In this document: piece by piece, positions 45,080-54,458 of the stretch
How positions within the stretch are numbered: the stretch's first letter is position 1
Layout: each line of letters begins with the position of its first letter
Made by a program: the position numbers and the translations under genes
Notes under the pieces: generated by a model
The model's input: only the letters and a program-made list of their open reading frames with translations
Database searches by the model: none
Told to the model about the DNA's origin: nothing
From: an uncultured Odoribacter sp.
Lineage (GTDB): Bacteria; Bacteroidota; Bacteroidia; Bacteroidales; Marinifilaceae
Assembly: GCA_910578985.1 (NCBI GenBank)
Contig: CAJTSF010000002.1
Location: forward strand, 1 to 64,000
DNA: 64,000 nt
Direction: 5' to 3'

Positions 45080-46105
45080 TTATCGATATATTTTCTTTCG
45101 GTTTAGAGCTTGATGGTAGACAGCGGCATAATTGTTATGCTCGTGCAAAGTGCGAGAAAAATGATGCCTCCCCGAAAAATCGCTTTTCGCACAGAAGAAC
45201 ATATATTGATGCCGGGTGTAATCCAGCGTGGCATCAATGACCTGTATGGAAGGCATACGGACAGGACCGGGAGGCAAACCCATATTTCTATACGTATTAT
45301 AAGGAGAATCCACATATTTGTGCTTTTCCAAAATACGTTGAAGGGAGAAATCCCCCAAAGCAAATTTCAAAGTGGGACACGCTTCCAGACGCCATCCTTT
45401 TCGAAGCCGATTGACGTAAACGCCTGCGATGACCGGATATTCTTGGGGAATATTGGTCTCTTCTTCCACAATGGAGGCAATGGTAAGCACATCATGGGGA
45501 GAAAGCCGTGCCTGTTCGGTCTTAGCAAGCCTTTCAGGCGTCCAGAATGCCCTGTATTCCCTGTACATTCGTTTGATAAAATCAGGCAGTGTCGTATTCC
45601 AATAGATCTGATAGGTATTCGGAATAAACATACCGATAAAATTGTCGGTGGTAAAACCGTATGGGGCAACAGATGCCGAATCCCGGGCAAAAGTTAAAAA
45701 CTCCGCAGAATCAATGGCAAGCTGATGGGAGAGGGTGCCGGCAAAATCTTCCAAGGTTCGTATATTATTGAATGTCAAACGCACAGCTTCCTGTTTCCCA
45801 GAACGTAGCAGATTGATTAATTGGTTATTATTCATGCTATCCGTAATCCTGTACCGCCCGGTTTTTATATGTTGGGGATATCTTTTAAGGTTCGCCACCT
45901 TGCGAAGGGTATATTCGTTAATGACATACCCCTTACTAAGCAACGTTTGTACCACCACATCAAAAGAATCTCCCTGTCGGATATAAATAATACCATCGTC
46001 CTTCACAGTAGTATTGGGATGCCACACAAACCAATAGTAACCGAATCCTGCCAAAAAACTTATGATAATAACAAACAGGCAACCGACTTTAATGATTTTC
46101 TTCAT
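45080..46105 (-). CDS. mltG: Endolytic murein transglycosylase MltG
   Basis: A 341-residue membrane-anchored lytic transglycosylase that cuts nascent glycan strands and sets their length. One N-terminal membrane segment (8-26), a LysM-like part (about 35-100), and the YceG domain with the catalytic glutamate, probably E214, in ASIVEEETN. YPVIAGVYVNRLRKGW and the final SDFSGRHHFSRTLHEHN are also typical. It is 6 nt downstream of the nucleoid-associated protein gene. Confidence 0.92.
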   Translation of the reverse strand: MKKIIKVGCLFVIIISFLAGFGYYWFVWHPNTTVKDDGIIYIRQGDSFDVVVQTLLSKGYVINEYTLRKVANLKRYPQHIKTGRYRITDSMNNNQLINLLRSGKQEAVRLTFNNIRTLEDFAGTLSHQLAIDSAEFLTFARDSASVAPYGFTTDNFIGMFIPNTYQIYWNTTLPDFIKRMYREYRAFWTPERLAKTEQARLSPHDVLTIASIVEEETNIPQEYPVIAGVYVNRLRKGWRLEACPTLKFALGDFSLQRILEKHKYVDSPYNTYRNMGLPPGPVRMPSIQVIDATLDYTRHQYMFFCAKSDFSGRHHFSRTLHEHNNYAAVYHQALNRKKIYR

Positions 46106-46111
46106 GTCGCT

Positions 46112-47158
46112 TTATTCTTCGTTTCGGAAATAGAGCATATAATAATTCATATCCCGGTCCGGATCATATCCCTTATGGATATATTTCCTCTCACCGTGGA
46201 TATATACATGGAAGTTCTTATCCAGTTTCAACACATGCTTGAAATATTTCTTTTCATCTTTAACGGCATAATCTGAAATGGCAAATTGTTGAGGGAACTC
46301 CATATTGTTGTCATTTTCGTATTGGCACTTGAAATTTTCAAAAGCACTGATGACTTCCGGTTCTTTGACCACCTCTTCTTTAAAGCGGTCTTCGGAAAAC
46401 ACATTGACATCTTTAAAATAATTGATGGAACGGTTCAGCATATCGATTTGATCGGCACGTGCCACATTATTCTCTTGGTTATAGATGTCTTTGACAAAAT
46501 CCTTGCAAAGGTTCAGATAATTCGCCGTTTGAAAATAACTGTCTACTCCCGGTTCGACTCCAAGAAAATCGCAGGTCCAATAAACGGCCTCTTTGGTATT
46601 AGTTTTATCTAAAATACATACCTTGTAACCGTTGTCCCGATTGACATTGAAAACAATGCACGCTTTGTCCAATTTCTTGATATTGATGCCGGATTCGCCG
46701 ACCAACTGATACGTATTCTGATTCATGACAATCTTCAAAAAAGTATCTTTGGTCTCCGACTTGAAAATGCCGACAGCATCGCAAACCCCTTCCTCGATAT
46801 TGCAATTCCGGAAATATACGATATACAGTTCTCCGGCTTTTATGTTGGGATTATTCGATTGTTCGAACAAATGAGTGGCTATTTCCACGGATTGCCGATA
46901 AAACTCCCGCTCATCATCAAATATGGCAGAAACGGAATGATATACCGGATTATTCATCAAATCCTCTTCATAAGGCAGGAAATGATAATAAGCGTCTTTT
47001 TTGAAGGCGGACAGGAAATAAGTTTTCAAAAGGTTCAACACATCCGAATCATCAGGTAAAAAACATTGGTCGGACAAGGTCAAGGAGCCGCTTTCGAATT
47101 TGTTGCCGATATTATGGATAATGATATTGGCTATTTCGCAATTTTCAAAATGAATCAT
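46112..47158 (-). CDS. Nucleoid-associated protein (YejK/NdpA family)
   Basis: A 348-residue protein of the 37-kDa nucleoid-associated family (PF04245-like). Early residues IIIHNIGNKFESGSLTLSD and the middle YIVYFRNCNIEE are family features, and the C-terminal third is charged. The DNA-binding role is known for the enterobacterial relatives; for the Bacteroidota branch it is only inferred. It sits between the DUF3078-like gene and mltG, 6 nt from the latter, so it is probably co-transcribed. Confidence 0.8.
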   Translation of the reverse strand: MIHFENCEIANIIIHNIGNKFESGSLTLSDQCFLPDDSDVLNLLKTYFLSAFKKDAYYHFLPYEEDLMNNPVYHSVSAIFDDEREFYRQSVEIATHLFEQSNNPNIKAGELYIVYFRNCNIEEGVCDAVGIFKSETKDTFLKIVMNQNTYQLVGESGINIKKLDKACIVFNVNRDNGYKVCILDKTNTKEAVYWTCDFLGVEPGVDSYFQTANYLNLCKDFVKDIYNQENNVARADQIDMLNRSINYFKDVNVFSEDRFKEEVVKEPEVISAFENFKCQYENDNNMEFPQQFAISDYAVKDEKKYFKHVLKLDKNFHVYIHGERKYIHKGYDPDRDMNYYMLYFRNEE

Positions 47159-47187
47159 GTTCGCTCTATAATTTAGGTATCTTATAC

Positions 47188-48795
47188 TCAGAATCTGAAT
47201 TTCACACCCAAGTTCAAGTTCTCTTTAAATTGTAACTTGCGTGAAAAACTCTCGTCATATATAGTCTCCGTGTAGATGGAAGCGGTCAAGAAGTAATTGA
47301 TTTTAAAATAAAGTGTCATCTTCCAATTCAAGGTCATCGGAAGGTGTTTTCTCATTTCATTTTCCTGCCCCTTGTTGATATACCTGTCTTTCTTTTCATA
47401 ACTCATGAAAAGTTTCAATTCATTGGTGACATCCATGATTTTAGCCAGACCGCTTATTTTGCTGTTCAGATATAATTGGGCACCGGCTTCCCGTTTGAAA
47501 CGCTTGCCTGCTTCGGTGATGCCATAGCGGTCGGTACTGACACGCACGCTATCCCTCACCAACGTCCATTTGCCGGCAATAGGGGAGAGCATAAGGGAAA
47601 AATTGTCTTTCGGTTTGTAGTCCATACCCAAAGAAAGCGTAAAGTCTCCCGGACTCATAAAATTAGCAACTAATTGGCGGTCTTGGTCTTCCGGATATTC
47701 ATAAGAAGAAAATAATTGGGTGGTCAAGTTGAATTGGGCCGTGTAATACCAGTATTTAAATGCTTTCTGTCCGACTTTCGAGTTGATTTCCAAACGGTCC
47801 TCATTCTTTTTCATATCCTCCTTGCCGTTCTTCATGAAGCCGAAACGGTAATGCAGCCAACTTTCCCAACTGGTTTTATTGCGGTTATAGTTAAGATAAT
47901 AGCGCACATTGCTCAACAGCGACAAGGAATTTTCACCTCCGTTCGCCCAATTGACCAAAGCGCCCTGGCTCATGGCAACCTCCATTTCCGCGTAATAAGT
48001 CCAATAACGCCGCCGAAGAGCCACGACACGCCCCGGATCAAGGGTATAATAAGTGTTTCCAGGCTGATTCGTTATAGGAGCTTTTTCCTGCGCTTGTATG
48101 TTATCCAACAAAGGAATCTGACGCACGTCTTCATCAACGTAAATTTTCAACTGATTCCCCCGAGGCATGACCTGCACCCAAGTGCCTATCGTATCGCATT
48201 GTTTGTTGCCCGCCCAAAAACGATAAAAACTCATCCGCCCGTTATTCATCCAGAAGGTGATAGGAGTGTTCGTCGTACTCAATAACTCGACCTGCACGGA
48301 ATCCTTGGCGGCATGTCGGAGCCACATAAAATTGGAATCCTGCTGGATGTATTGCAATAAAACCTGCAAATCGGTATAGAGGCTGTCTTCCGTTGCATAT
48401 TTTTGCAAATCGGACAAGGCTTTTTCCTGCTTGGGAATGTGCCTCCGGGCATATCCTTTCAGGTATTCAATGCTGTTTTGCAGATATTCGTTTTTAGCAT
48501 ACCGGAGCAAAGAGCGGACCGCCGCTTGTTCCGCTTCGTCATCCGAGGTGTTCTCGACATACAGGTTCTGGATGGCGTACCGGACGCTGGCATTGGAAAT
48601 AAAATCATAAGGCAGGCATTGGTAGGAAGGTAAAAAAGAGGGGGTTGATACAAACGAATAATATGCCCGTTCATACACGGGCGCCAACAGACATTCCCGT
48701 TTTTCCATCACTTCAGGATAGAGTCTTTGGCTGAATACCGGAAAAATACAATGAATACCTATCAACAGCAAAAAATACCTCATAAATTTCGTCAT
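47188..48795 (-). CDS. DUF3078-like exported protein
   Basis: A 535-residue secreted protein with signal peptide MTKFMRYFLLLIGIHCIFPVFSQ. The N-terminal part (30-150) is helical, and the C-terminal half (about 270-535) is a run of amphipathic strands with SLLSNVRYYLNYNRNK, SKVGQKAFKYWYYTAQFNLTTQLF and FKENLNLGVKFRF, pointing to an outer-membrane barrel as in DUF3078 proteins. The last residue is phenylalanine, as in many Omp85 substrates. Its start overlaps the stop of the SDR gene by ATGA, which supports the first methionine. Function unknown. Confidence 0.75.
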   Translation of the reverse strand: MTKFMRYFLLLIGIHCIFPVFSQRLYPEVMEKRECLLAPVYERAYYSFVSTPSFLPSYQCLPYDFISNASVRYAIQNLYVENTSDDEAEQAAVRSLLRYAKNEYLQNSIEYLKGYARRHIPKQEKALSDLQKYATEDSLYTDLQVLLQYIQQDSNFMWLRHAAKDSVQVELLSTTNTPITFWMNNGRMSFYRFWAGNKQCDTIGTWVQVMPRGNQLKIYVDEDVRQIPLLDNIQAQEKAPITNQPGNTYYTLDPGRVVALRRRYWTYYAEMEVAMSQGALVNWANGGENSLSLLSNVRYYLNYNRNKTSWESWLHYRFGFMKNGKEDMKKNEDRLEINSKVGQKAFKYWYYTAQFNLTTQLFSSYEYPEDQDRQLVANFMSPGDFTLSLGMDYKPKDNFSLMLSPIAGKWTLVRDSVRVSTDRYGITEAGKRFKREAGAQLYLNSKISGLAKIMDVTNELKLFMSYEKKDRYINKGQENEMRKHLPMTLNWKMTLYFKINYFLTASIYTETIYDESFSRKLQFKENLNLGVKFRF

Positions 48796-49601
48796 TTAAA
48801 CGGCGAATCCGGTTCTTTTGCCATGTGTGAATAACTCAATCTGTCCACTAAGGAAGGCCACCATTTGCTTAGAAAGACAGCCAGTTTCCCTTCTACAAAA
48901 GTCATGATGATTTCCCGTTTACGCTTCCGGACTCCCTGTGCGATAATAGTAGCACAACGCTCTGCCGTCATCATGTGCCCCTCGTCGCGCGGGCTTTCTC
49001 CCTGCTGCCTGCCACGGGCATTCAATGCCGACTTGCGGATATTGGAAGCTGTAAAACCCGGTGCTGCAACCAGCACATGCAATCCTTTCTTCCGGTTCTC
49101 GATGCGTACCGTATTCAGGAAGCCGCGGACAGCGAACTTGCTGGCTGCATATCCCGTGCGTCCGGGAAGTCCGATAAAGCCAGCAATGGATATCACGCCA
49201 ACCAATGAACCTTTGGACTGAAGCAAATAGGGGAGGGCGTATTTCGTACAATAAACCGTACCCCAGAAATTCACGTCCATCACCTTATGCAAAACCGCAG
49301 GATCCAGCTCTTCCAATAAAGCACGCATGGAAATCCCCGCGTTGTTCACCAGGATGTCAATACGTCCGTAATAATTATACGTCTGTTCAATCAATTCCTT
49401 GCAAGCCAATTCCTTGGTTACATCCGTACGGATAGAAACCACTTTGGAACCTTTGCTTTTTAAGTCCTGTTCAATCGCAGTCAATTCTTCCCAGTTTCTT
49501 GCTGCAATAGCCAACTTGGCACCACAACGCGCAAATTCATAAGCCAATGCCTTACCGATACCCGACGAAGCTCCTGTAATAATGGCGACTTTATCCTGCA
49601 T
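48792..49601 (-). CDS. Short-chain dehydrogenase/reductase
   Basis: A 269-residue classical SDR with the NAD(P) loop ITGASSGIGKALA (8-20), NNAG near residue 90, and the catalytic YxxxK in GYAASKFAVRG. The C-terminus ends in a hydrophobic and basic stretch that may sit at the membrane. The substrate cannot be read from sequence. It overlaps the DUF3078-like gene by ATGA, so the pair is translated together. Confidence 0.85.
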   Translation of the reverse strand: MQDKVAIITGASSGIGKALAYEFARCGAKLAIAARNWEELTAIEQDLKSKGSKVVSIRTDVTKELACKELIEQTYNYYGRIDILVNNAGISMRALLEELDPAVLHKVMDVNFWGTVYCTKYALPYLLQSKGSLVGVISIAGFIGLPGRTGYAASKFAVRGFLNTVRIENRKKGLHVLVAAPGFTASNIRKSALNARGRQQGESPRDEGHMMTAERCATIIAQGVRKRKREIIMTFVEGKLAVFLSKWWPSLVDRLSYSHMAKEPDSPFK

Positions 49602-49629
49602 AATTTCCTATATTGCAAATGTTATTCAG

Positions 49630-49637
49630 CAAAGGTA
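49630..49637 (-). promoter_or_regulatory. -7 box of the SDR operon
   Basis: On the minus strand TACCTTTG matches TAnnTTTG. No clear -33 box is seen at the right distance. It lies 28 bp upstream of the SDR start. Confidence 0.5.
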
Positions 49638-49664
49638 ATAAATAAATCAAAATGTTGCAGTATA

Positions 49665-49686
49665 TTTGTGCAAATTTTGTGCAAAT
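49665..49686. repeat. Tandem palindrome TTTGTGCAAAT x2
   Basis: The 11-mer TTTGTGCAAAT occurs twice back to back. Each copy contains the palindromic arms TTTG and CAAA. The pair lies just upstream of the SDR -7 box and could be a two-site operator. Confidence 0.6.
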
Positions 49687-49739
49687 ATTTAGGAAAATAT
49701 TGTGTAGTATAATTTGTCTTATGTTAAGTTTTATACAAA

Positions 49740-49777
49740 GCAAATAAAGGGAGCCGTTCAAAACTCCCTTTATTTGC
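49740..49777 (-). terminator. Terminator after the gyrA-TPR unit
   Basis: GCAAATAAAGGGAG and CTCCCTTTATTTGC form a perfect 14-bp stem with a 10-nt loop, 15 nt past the TPR gene stop on the minus strand. No strong T run follows. Confidence 0.75.
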
Positions 49778-49792
49778 CTTTATATCAAATCT

Positions 49793-50968
49793 TTATTCGG
49801 CTTGTCCCATTTTCGCCTGCATCTCCTCATATTTCTTCATATATTCGGGCTTTTTGTCCCGCAATTTGAAATATAATTCTTTTAAGGTCGAAATTGTATT
49901 TTTTTCTGTCGGATTCAATTCCAAAGCTCTTTCGAAATAAGGAATCACAGCCTCATATCCGCTGAACACTTTTTCCATGCCTTTGTTATACTCATTTACA
50001 TCAATGATATCGATAACCTGCTTGTGGAAATTGATAACCTTGGTCAATTCGATATTTCCCAAATTATACTGGGCATAAAAATCCGTCGGGTCCAGTTCCA
50101 AGGCTTGTTTGTACATGTCTGCCGCCTTCTCCGGTTGTTCCATCTTCTCGTACAGTGTTCCTTTGGCACGGTAGAACGAAGCGTTTTTCGGATCCTGCTT
50201 GATGGCTGCATCCAGATAAGTCTCTGCTTTTTCCGGCTCTCCGCCCAACAGGTAATAGTTGATCAATTCCACCAGCATATACGAATTATCCGGATACAGC
50301 TCATATCCTTCGTGCAGATACTTCACGGCTTCCTCGGTCTTGCCCTGTTCTTTCAAGGCATTGGACAACATCGCATAAGCGCGTGCGCTCTCATAATCGT
50401 ATTTCAGCGTCTCTTTGTAGAATTTCTCCGCTTTGACAAAGTCGCCTGCTCTTTGGGCTGCCACTCCGGCGTTGAAAATAACCACCGTATCGATTTTGGC
50501 AGGTGCTTCCTGGGTCAGTATGGGAGAATTTTCAATTTCCAGCACTCGCTCAAAAGAAGCCAAAGCATTGGCAAAATCCTCCACTTCATAATATTCGACC
50601 CCCTTGTTCGTGAAGTCAATAATCAGGTTTTTATACTGGGTGGCCAATTTCTTGGTGTATTTCCCTTTCACATCCAGCTCGATGACTTTCTGGTAAGCCT
50701 CCCAAGCCACATTCAATGCGTTCGGGTCCAATTTTTTATAATCCGGAATCTGGCTTTCATAGATAGCCTGGTAAATCTGTCCCTTGACAAAATAAGCTTT
50801 GTCGAAATTCACACATGCCTCGTGCTGGATGGCTTCATCAATCATTTTCTTGGCTTGGTCCAACTTCCCGGAAGTAAAATAGCTGGAAGCCTGAGTTACT
50901 TTCCCCTTCTGAGCATAGGCAAAACCTACACAGAAAAGCAGAATCATCATTACGGATAATCTTTTCAT
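49793..50968 (-). CDS. Exported TPR-repeat protein
   Basis: A 391-residue periplasmic or envelope protein with signal peptide MKRLSVMMILLFCVGFAYAQ and about eight TPR motifs; examples are AGDFVKAEKFYKETLKYD, GKTEEAVKYLHEGYELYP and EQPEKAADMYKQALELDP. TPR proteins scaffold complexes and no enzyme domain is present. It lies 30 nt downstream of gyrA and is followed by a strong hairpin, so the two are likely one transcript. The partner is unknown. Confidence 0.85.
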   Translation of the reverse strand: MKRLSVMMILLFCVGFAYAQKGKVTQASSYFTSGKLDQAKKMIDEAIQHEACVNFDKAYFVKGQIYQAIYESQIPDYKKLDPNALNVAWEAYQKVIELDVKGKYTKKLATQYKNLIIDFTNKGVEYYEVEDFANALASFERVLEIENSPILTQEAPAKIDTVVIFNAGVAAQRAGDFVKAEKFYKETLKYDYESARAYAMLSNALKEQGKTEEAVKYLHEGYELYPDNSYMLVELINYYLLGGEPEKAETYLDAAIKQDPKNASFYRAKGTLYEKMEQPEKAADMYKQALELDPTDFYAQYNLGNIELTKVINFHKQVIDIIDVNEYNKGMEKVFSGYEAVIPYFERALELNPTEKNTISTLKELYFKLRDKKPEYMKKYEEMQAKMGQAE

Positions 50969-50998
50969 ACGTCTAATTTTAATATTATAATTTTATCA

Positions 50999-53506
50999 TC
51001 ATGCTTCTTTGTTTCCCTCATTTTCAGACGCTTCCTCCTCTCCCATTCCTTCCGTTCCCTCTTCCTTGGAGGCGGATACTTTGGCAACGGCAGCAATGGA
51101 ATCCTCATTCCGCAAGTTAATCAGTTTCACGCCTTGCGTATTACGTCCCATCACTCGCAAAGTATTGACCTCCAAACGGATGGTAATACCAGAGCGATTG
51201 ATAATCATCAAATTGTCTTCATCCGTCACGTCAATCAGGGCAATTAATCCGCCGGTCTTTTCCGTCATGTTGATGGTTTTAACCCCCTTGCCGCCACGGT
51301 TGGTGATACGGTAATCCTCGATGGCGGAACGTTTTCCGAAGCCGTTCTCCGAAACCACCAGGATATTGGCGTTGTTCGGCTCGACGCATACCATGCCGAT
51401 AACCTCGTCGCTCTCCTCCATCCAAATGCCCCGCACGCCGGACGCCGTACGTCCCATCGGGCGCACTTTCTCTTCCGGGAAACGGATGGCGCGTCCTGAT
51501 TTCACGGCAATCATGATGTCGTTCTCACCGTTCGTCAGCTTGGCTTCCAGCAACTGGTCGCCCTCCTTGATGGTAATGGCGTTCACGCCGTTCTGACGGG
51601 GACGCGAATAAGCCTCCAATGTGGTCTTCTTGATAATTCCTTTCTTGGAACACAGAACGATATAGTTGCTGTTTATATAATCCGTATCCTTCAAGTCAAG
51701 CAGATTGACATACGCCTTCACTTTATCGTCCGGCTCAATGTTCAGCAGGTTCTGGATGGCGCGTCCCTTGGACTGCTTGGTGCCTTCCGGTATCTCATAC
51801 ACTTTCAGCCAGAAACACTTGCCCTTCTCTGTGAAGAACAACATCGTGTTGTGCATCGTCGCCATAATCATGTGCTCCAGGAAATCCTCCTCACGGGTGG
51901 CGGAACCTTTGGAACCGACACCGCCGCGGTTCTGCACCTTATACTCGGTCAGCGGCGTACGCTTGATATACCCCATGTGGGAAATCGTGATGACCATCTC
52001 CTCATCCGCATAAAAATCCTCTGGATTGAACTCCTCGGAAGCATACACGATATCGGTGCGGCGCTCGTCCCCATACTGGGCTTTCACCGCCAGCAACTCA
52101 TTCTTGATAATCTCCATACGCAACTCCACGCGTGCCAGCACCTCGTTCAAATGGGCAATCAGTTTTTCGATTTCCTCATATTCCGCGTGCAACTTCTCCT
52201 GCTCCAGCCCTGTCAATTGTCCCAAACGCATGGCAACGATGGCGGCAGCCTGCTTGTCGCTCAAGCTGAAACGCTCCATCAGTGCAGCCTGCGCCTCTTG
52301 CGGGTTCTTTGAAGCCCGTATCAGCTTGATGACTTCGTCAATATGGTCGGAAGCGATAATCAACCCCTCTAAGATATGGGCGCGTTCCTCCGCTTTCCGC
52401 AGGTCGAACTGCGTGCGGCGCACGACCACATCATGGCGGTGCTCCACGAAATAGGCGATAATCTCCTTCAGGTTCAGCAGCCTCGGTCGCCCGTGTACCA
52501 AAGCCACGTTATTCACGCCGAACGACGACTGCAACGCTGTATGTTTCAGCAAAGTATTCAACACCACATTAGAGATGGCATCTTTCTTCACGTCGATGAC
52601 AATACGCATACCCTCGCGGTCCGATTCGTCGTTCACATTGGAAATCCCCTCGATTTTCTTCTCGTTCACCAACTCCGCGATGCGCGAAATCAACTCCGCC
52701 TTGTTCACCATATACGGAATCTCGTGCACCACAATCTTCTCCCGCCCGTTGGGCTGCACCTCCACCGACGTCTTCGAACGGAGCACGATGCGCCCGCGTC
52801 CCGTCAGATAGGCATCCCGCACCCCGCTGTATCCGTAAATCGTTCCTCCTGTCGGGAAGTCCGGAGCCTTGATGATCTTGATCAACTCCTCGATGTCGAT
52901 ATCGTTGTTGTCGATGTACGCGCAAATCGCATCCACGGCATCGTTGATATTGTGGGGCGCCATATTGGTCGCCATACCCACGGCGATACCCGAAGCGCCG
53001 TTCACTAATAAATAAGGTATGCGCGTCGGCAGCACGCTCGGTTCCTTCAACGAGCCGTCGAAGTTGTCCCACATGTCCACCGTCTCCTTGTCAAGATCTG
53101 CCAGCATCTCCTCCGTAATCTTCGCCATGCGCGCCTCGGTGTAACGCATCGCGGCGGGACTGTCGCCGTCCACCGAACCGAAGTTCCCCTGCCCGTCCAC
53201 CAACGGATAGCGCAGAGACCACTCCTGTGCCATACGCACCATCGCCATATACACGGAACTGTCCCCGTGCGGATGGTACTTACCGAGCACCTCTCCCACG
53301 ATTCTCGCCGATTTCTTATATGGCTTTCCGGACGTCAGCCCCAACTCATCCATTCCGTACAACACGCGCCTGTGCACCGGTTTCAAACCGTCACGCACAT
53401 CCGGCAAAGCTCTCGAAACAATCACCGACATCGAATAATCGATGTACGATGACTTCATCTCCTCCTCAATATTGATTTTAATGATTTTCTCTCCGCTGTT
53501 TTCCAT
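50999..53506 (-). CDS. gyrA: DNA gyrase subunit A
   Basis: An 835-residue type IIA topoisomerase subunit that breaks and rejoins DNA. The active-site tyrosine is Y122 in AAMRYTEARM, and numbering matches E. coli through this part. In the quinolone region S83 is conserved while position 87 is methionine instead of aspartate. Winged-helix, tower and coiled-coil parts are followed by six blade motifs of the C-terminal beta-pinwheel; the GyrA-box appears near QNRGGVGSKG. A minus-strand TATATTTG box at 53545 may be its promoter. Confidence 0.96.
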   Translation of the reverse strand: MENSGEKIIKINIEEEMKSSYIDYSMSVIVSRALPDVRDGLKPVHRRVLYGMDELGLTSGKPYKKSARIVGEVLGKYHPHGDSSVYMAMVRMAQEWSLRYPLVDGQGNFGSVDGDSPAAMRYTEARMAKITEEMLADLDKETVDMWDNFDGSLKEPSVLPTRIPYLLVNGASGIAVGMATNMAPHNINDAVDAICAYIDNNDIDIEELIKIIKAPDFPTGGTIYGYSGVRDAYLTGRGRIVLRSKTSVEVQPNGREKIVVHEIPYMVNKAELISRIAELVNEKKIEGISNVNDESDREGMRIVIDVKKDAISNVVLNTLLKHTALQSSFGVNNVALVHGRPRLLNLKEIIAYFVEHRHDVVVRRTQFDLRKAEERAHILEGLIIASDHIDEVIKLIRASKNPQEAQAALMERFSLSDKQAAAIVAMRLGQLTGLEQEKLHAEYEEIEKLIAHLNEVLARVELRMEIIKNELLAVKAQYGDERRTDIVYASEEFNPEDFYADEEMVITISHMGYIKRTPLTEYKVQNRGGVGSKGSATREEDFLEHMIMATMHNTMLFFTEKGKCFWLKVYEIPEGTKQSKGRAIQNLLNIEPDDKVKAYVNLLDLKDTDYINSNYIVLCSKKGIIKKTTLEAYSRPRQNGVNAITIKEGDQLLEAKLTNGENDIMIAVKSGRAIRFPEEKVRPMGRTASGVRGIWMEESDEVIGMVCVEPNNANILVVSENGFGKRSAIEDYRITNRGGKGVKTINMTEKTGGLIALIDVTDEDNLMIINRSGITIRLEVNTLRVMGRNTQGVKLINLRNEDSIAAVAKVSASKEEGTEGMGEEEASENEGNKEA

Positions 53507-53544
53507 CTATATACAATCTAAATTACCTGTTTTCAAAAATCCCA

Positions 53545-53552
53545 CAAATATA
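53545..53552 (-). promoter_or_regulatory. gyrA: -7 box of gyrA
   Basis: TATATTTG on the minus strand matches the -7 consensus, 38 bp before the gyrA start. A TTTG at 53577-53580 is 24 nt upstream, slightly beyond normal spacing. Confidence 0.5.
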
Positions 53553-53593
53553 CAACATTCCGCCGATTATCGGAAACAAATCCCCCTCTTTTT

Positions 53594-54367
53594 TCACTTC
53601 TCCGGAATCTCCGCCGTCAGACCGTCGTATGCCAATTCCACCCCCTCCGGCAACTCCCGCGCCACCTCCGCCGCGAATCCCATCTGGTGTCCGATATGCG
53701 TCAGCCACGCCCGCTTCGGTTTTACCCGATCGATAAAAGCCAGCGCCTCCGCCAGATTGAAATGCGACAGGTGGTTTTCCTTGCGAAGGGCGTTCACTAC
53801 AAGATACCCCACCCCCTGCATCCGACCCACCGTCTCATCCGACACCGTCTTGGCATCCGTGATATAGGCGAAATTCCCCACCCGGAAACCCAACACCGGC
53901 ATCTTGTAATGCATCACCGGCAGGGGCACCACCCGGATATCATCCACATAAAAAGGCTTCCCGTCCAGCAAATGATAACGGATTTCCGGCACCCCCGGAT
54001 AACGGCACTCCGCAAAAGCATACGAAAAATCATTATACACCGCCTCCTTTGCCCCCTCATTCCCATACACGTCCACCGCCCCCTGCTTCACCCAGTTGAA
54101 CGCCCGCACGTCATCCAGCCCTCCCACATGGTCCTTATGCCCGTGCGTCAGCAGGATGGCACGGACATCCTCCACCCCGCTCCGCAGCATCTGATAGCGG
54201 AAATCCGGTCCCGCGTCAATGACAATACGCTTCCCTCCCACCTCCAGCAACGCCGAACTGCGCAGCCGGCGGTCATGCCTGTCCTCCGAATGACACACCG
54301 CACACGGACAGGCGATAACCGGTATCCCCTGCGACGTTCCGCTGCCTAAAATCGTCAATTTCATCAT
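53594..54367 (-). CDS. MBL-fold metallo-hydrolase (PhnP-like phosphodiesterase)
   Basis: A 257-residue metallo-beta-lactamase fold hydrolase. The metal motif is H75, H77, D79 and H80 in LLTHGHKDHVGGLDD. LGSGTSQGIPVIACPCAVC at the start carries the cysteine pattern seen in PhnP-like cyclic phosphate phosphodiesterases, and HNLTHIGHQM-type WLTHIGHQMGF near the end adds another histidine. No other phn genes are nearby, so a general nucleotide phosphodiesterase role is likely. It is divergent from the methyltransferase gene. Confidence 0.82.
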   Translation of the reverse strand: MMKLTILGSGTSQGIPVIACPCAVCHSEDRHDRRLRSSALLEVGGKRIVIDAGPDFRYQMLRSGVEDVRAILLTHGHKDHVGGLDDVRAFNWVKQGAVDVYGNEGAKEAVYNDFSYAFAECRYPGVPEIRYHLLDGKPFYVDDIRVVPLPVMHYKMPVLGFRVGNFAYITDAKTVSDETVGRMQGVGYLVVNALRKENHLSHFNLAEALAFIDRVKPKRAWLTHIGHQMGFAAEVARELPEGVELAYDGLTAEIPEK

Positions 54368-54385
54368 CCGTTCAAATTAATTCAA

Positions 54386-54422
54386 CAAAGGTAACAATAT
54401 TATGAAATTGATAGTACCTTTG
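54386..54422. promoter_or_regulatory. Divergent -7 boxes as an inverted repeat
   Basis: CAAAGGTA at 54386-54393 and TACCTTTG at 54415-54422 are inverted copies. Each fits TAnnTTTG in its own direction, for the MBL gene on the minus strand and the methyltransferase gene on the plus strand. Neither has a clear -33 box, and each lies where the other's -33 would be. Confidence 0.5.
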
Positions 54423-54458
54423 GAAAGAAAATAAAACTTACAATTCACTAAAACACCT

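Noticed and set aside
50999..53506. Acquired quinolone-resistance mutation in gyrA
   Set aside because: S83 is intact and M87 is likely the ancestral state of this lineage; nothing in the sequence shows a recent change.
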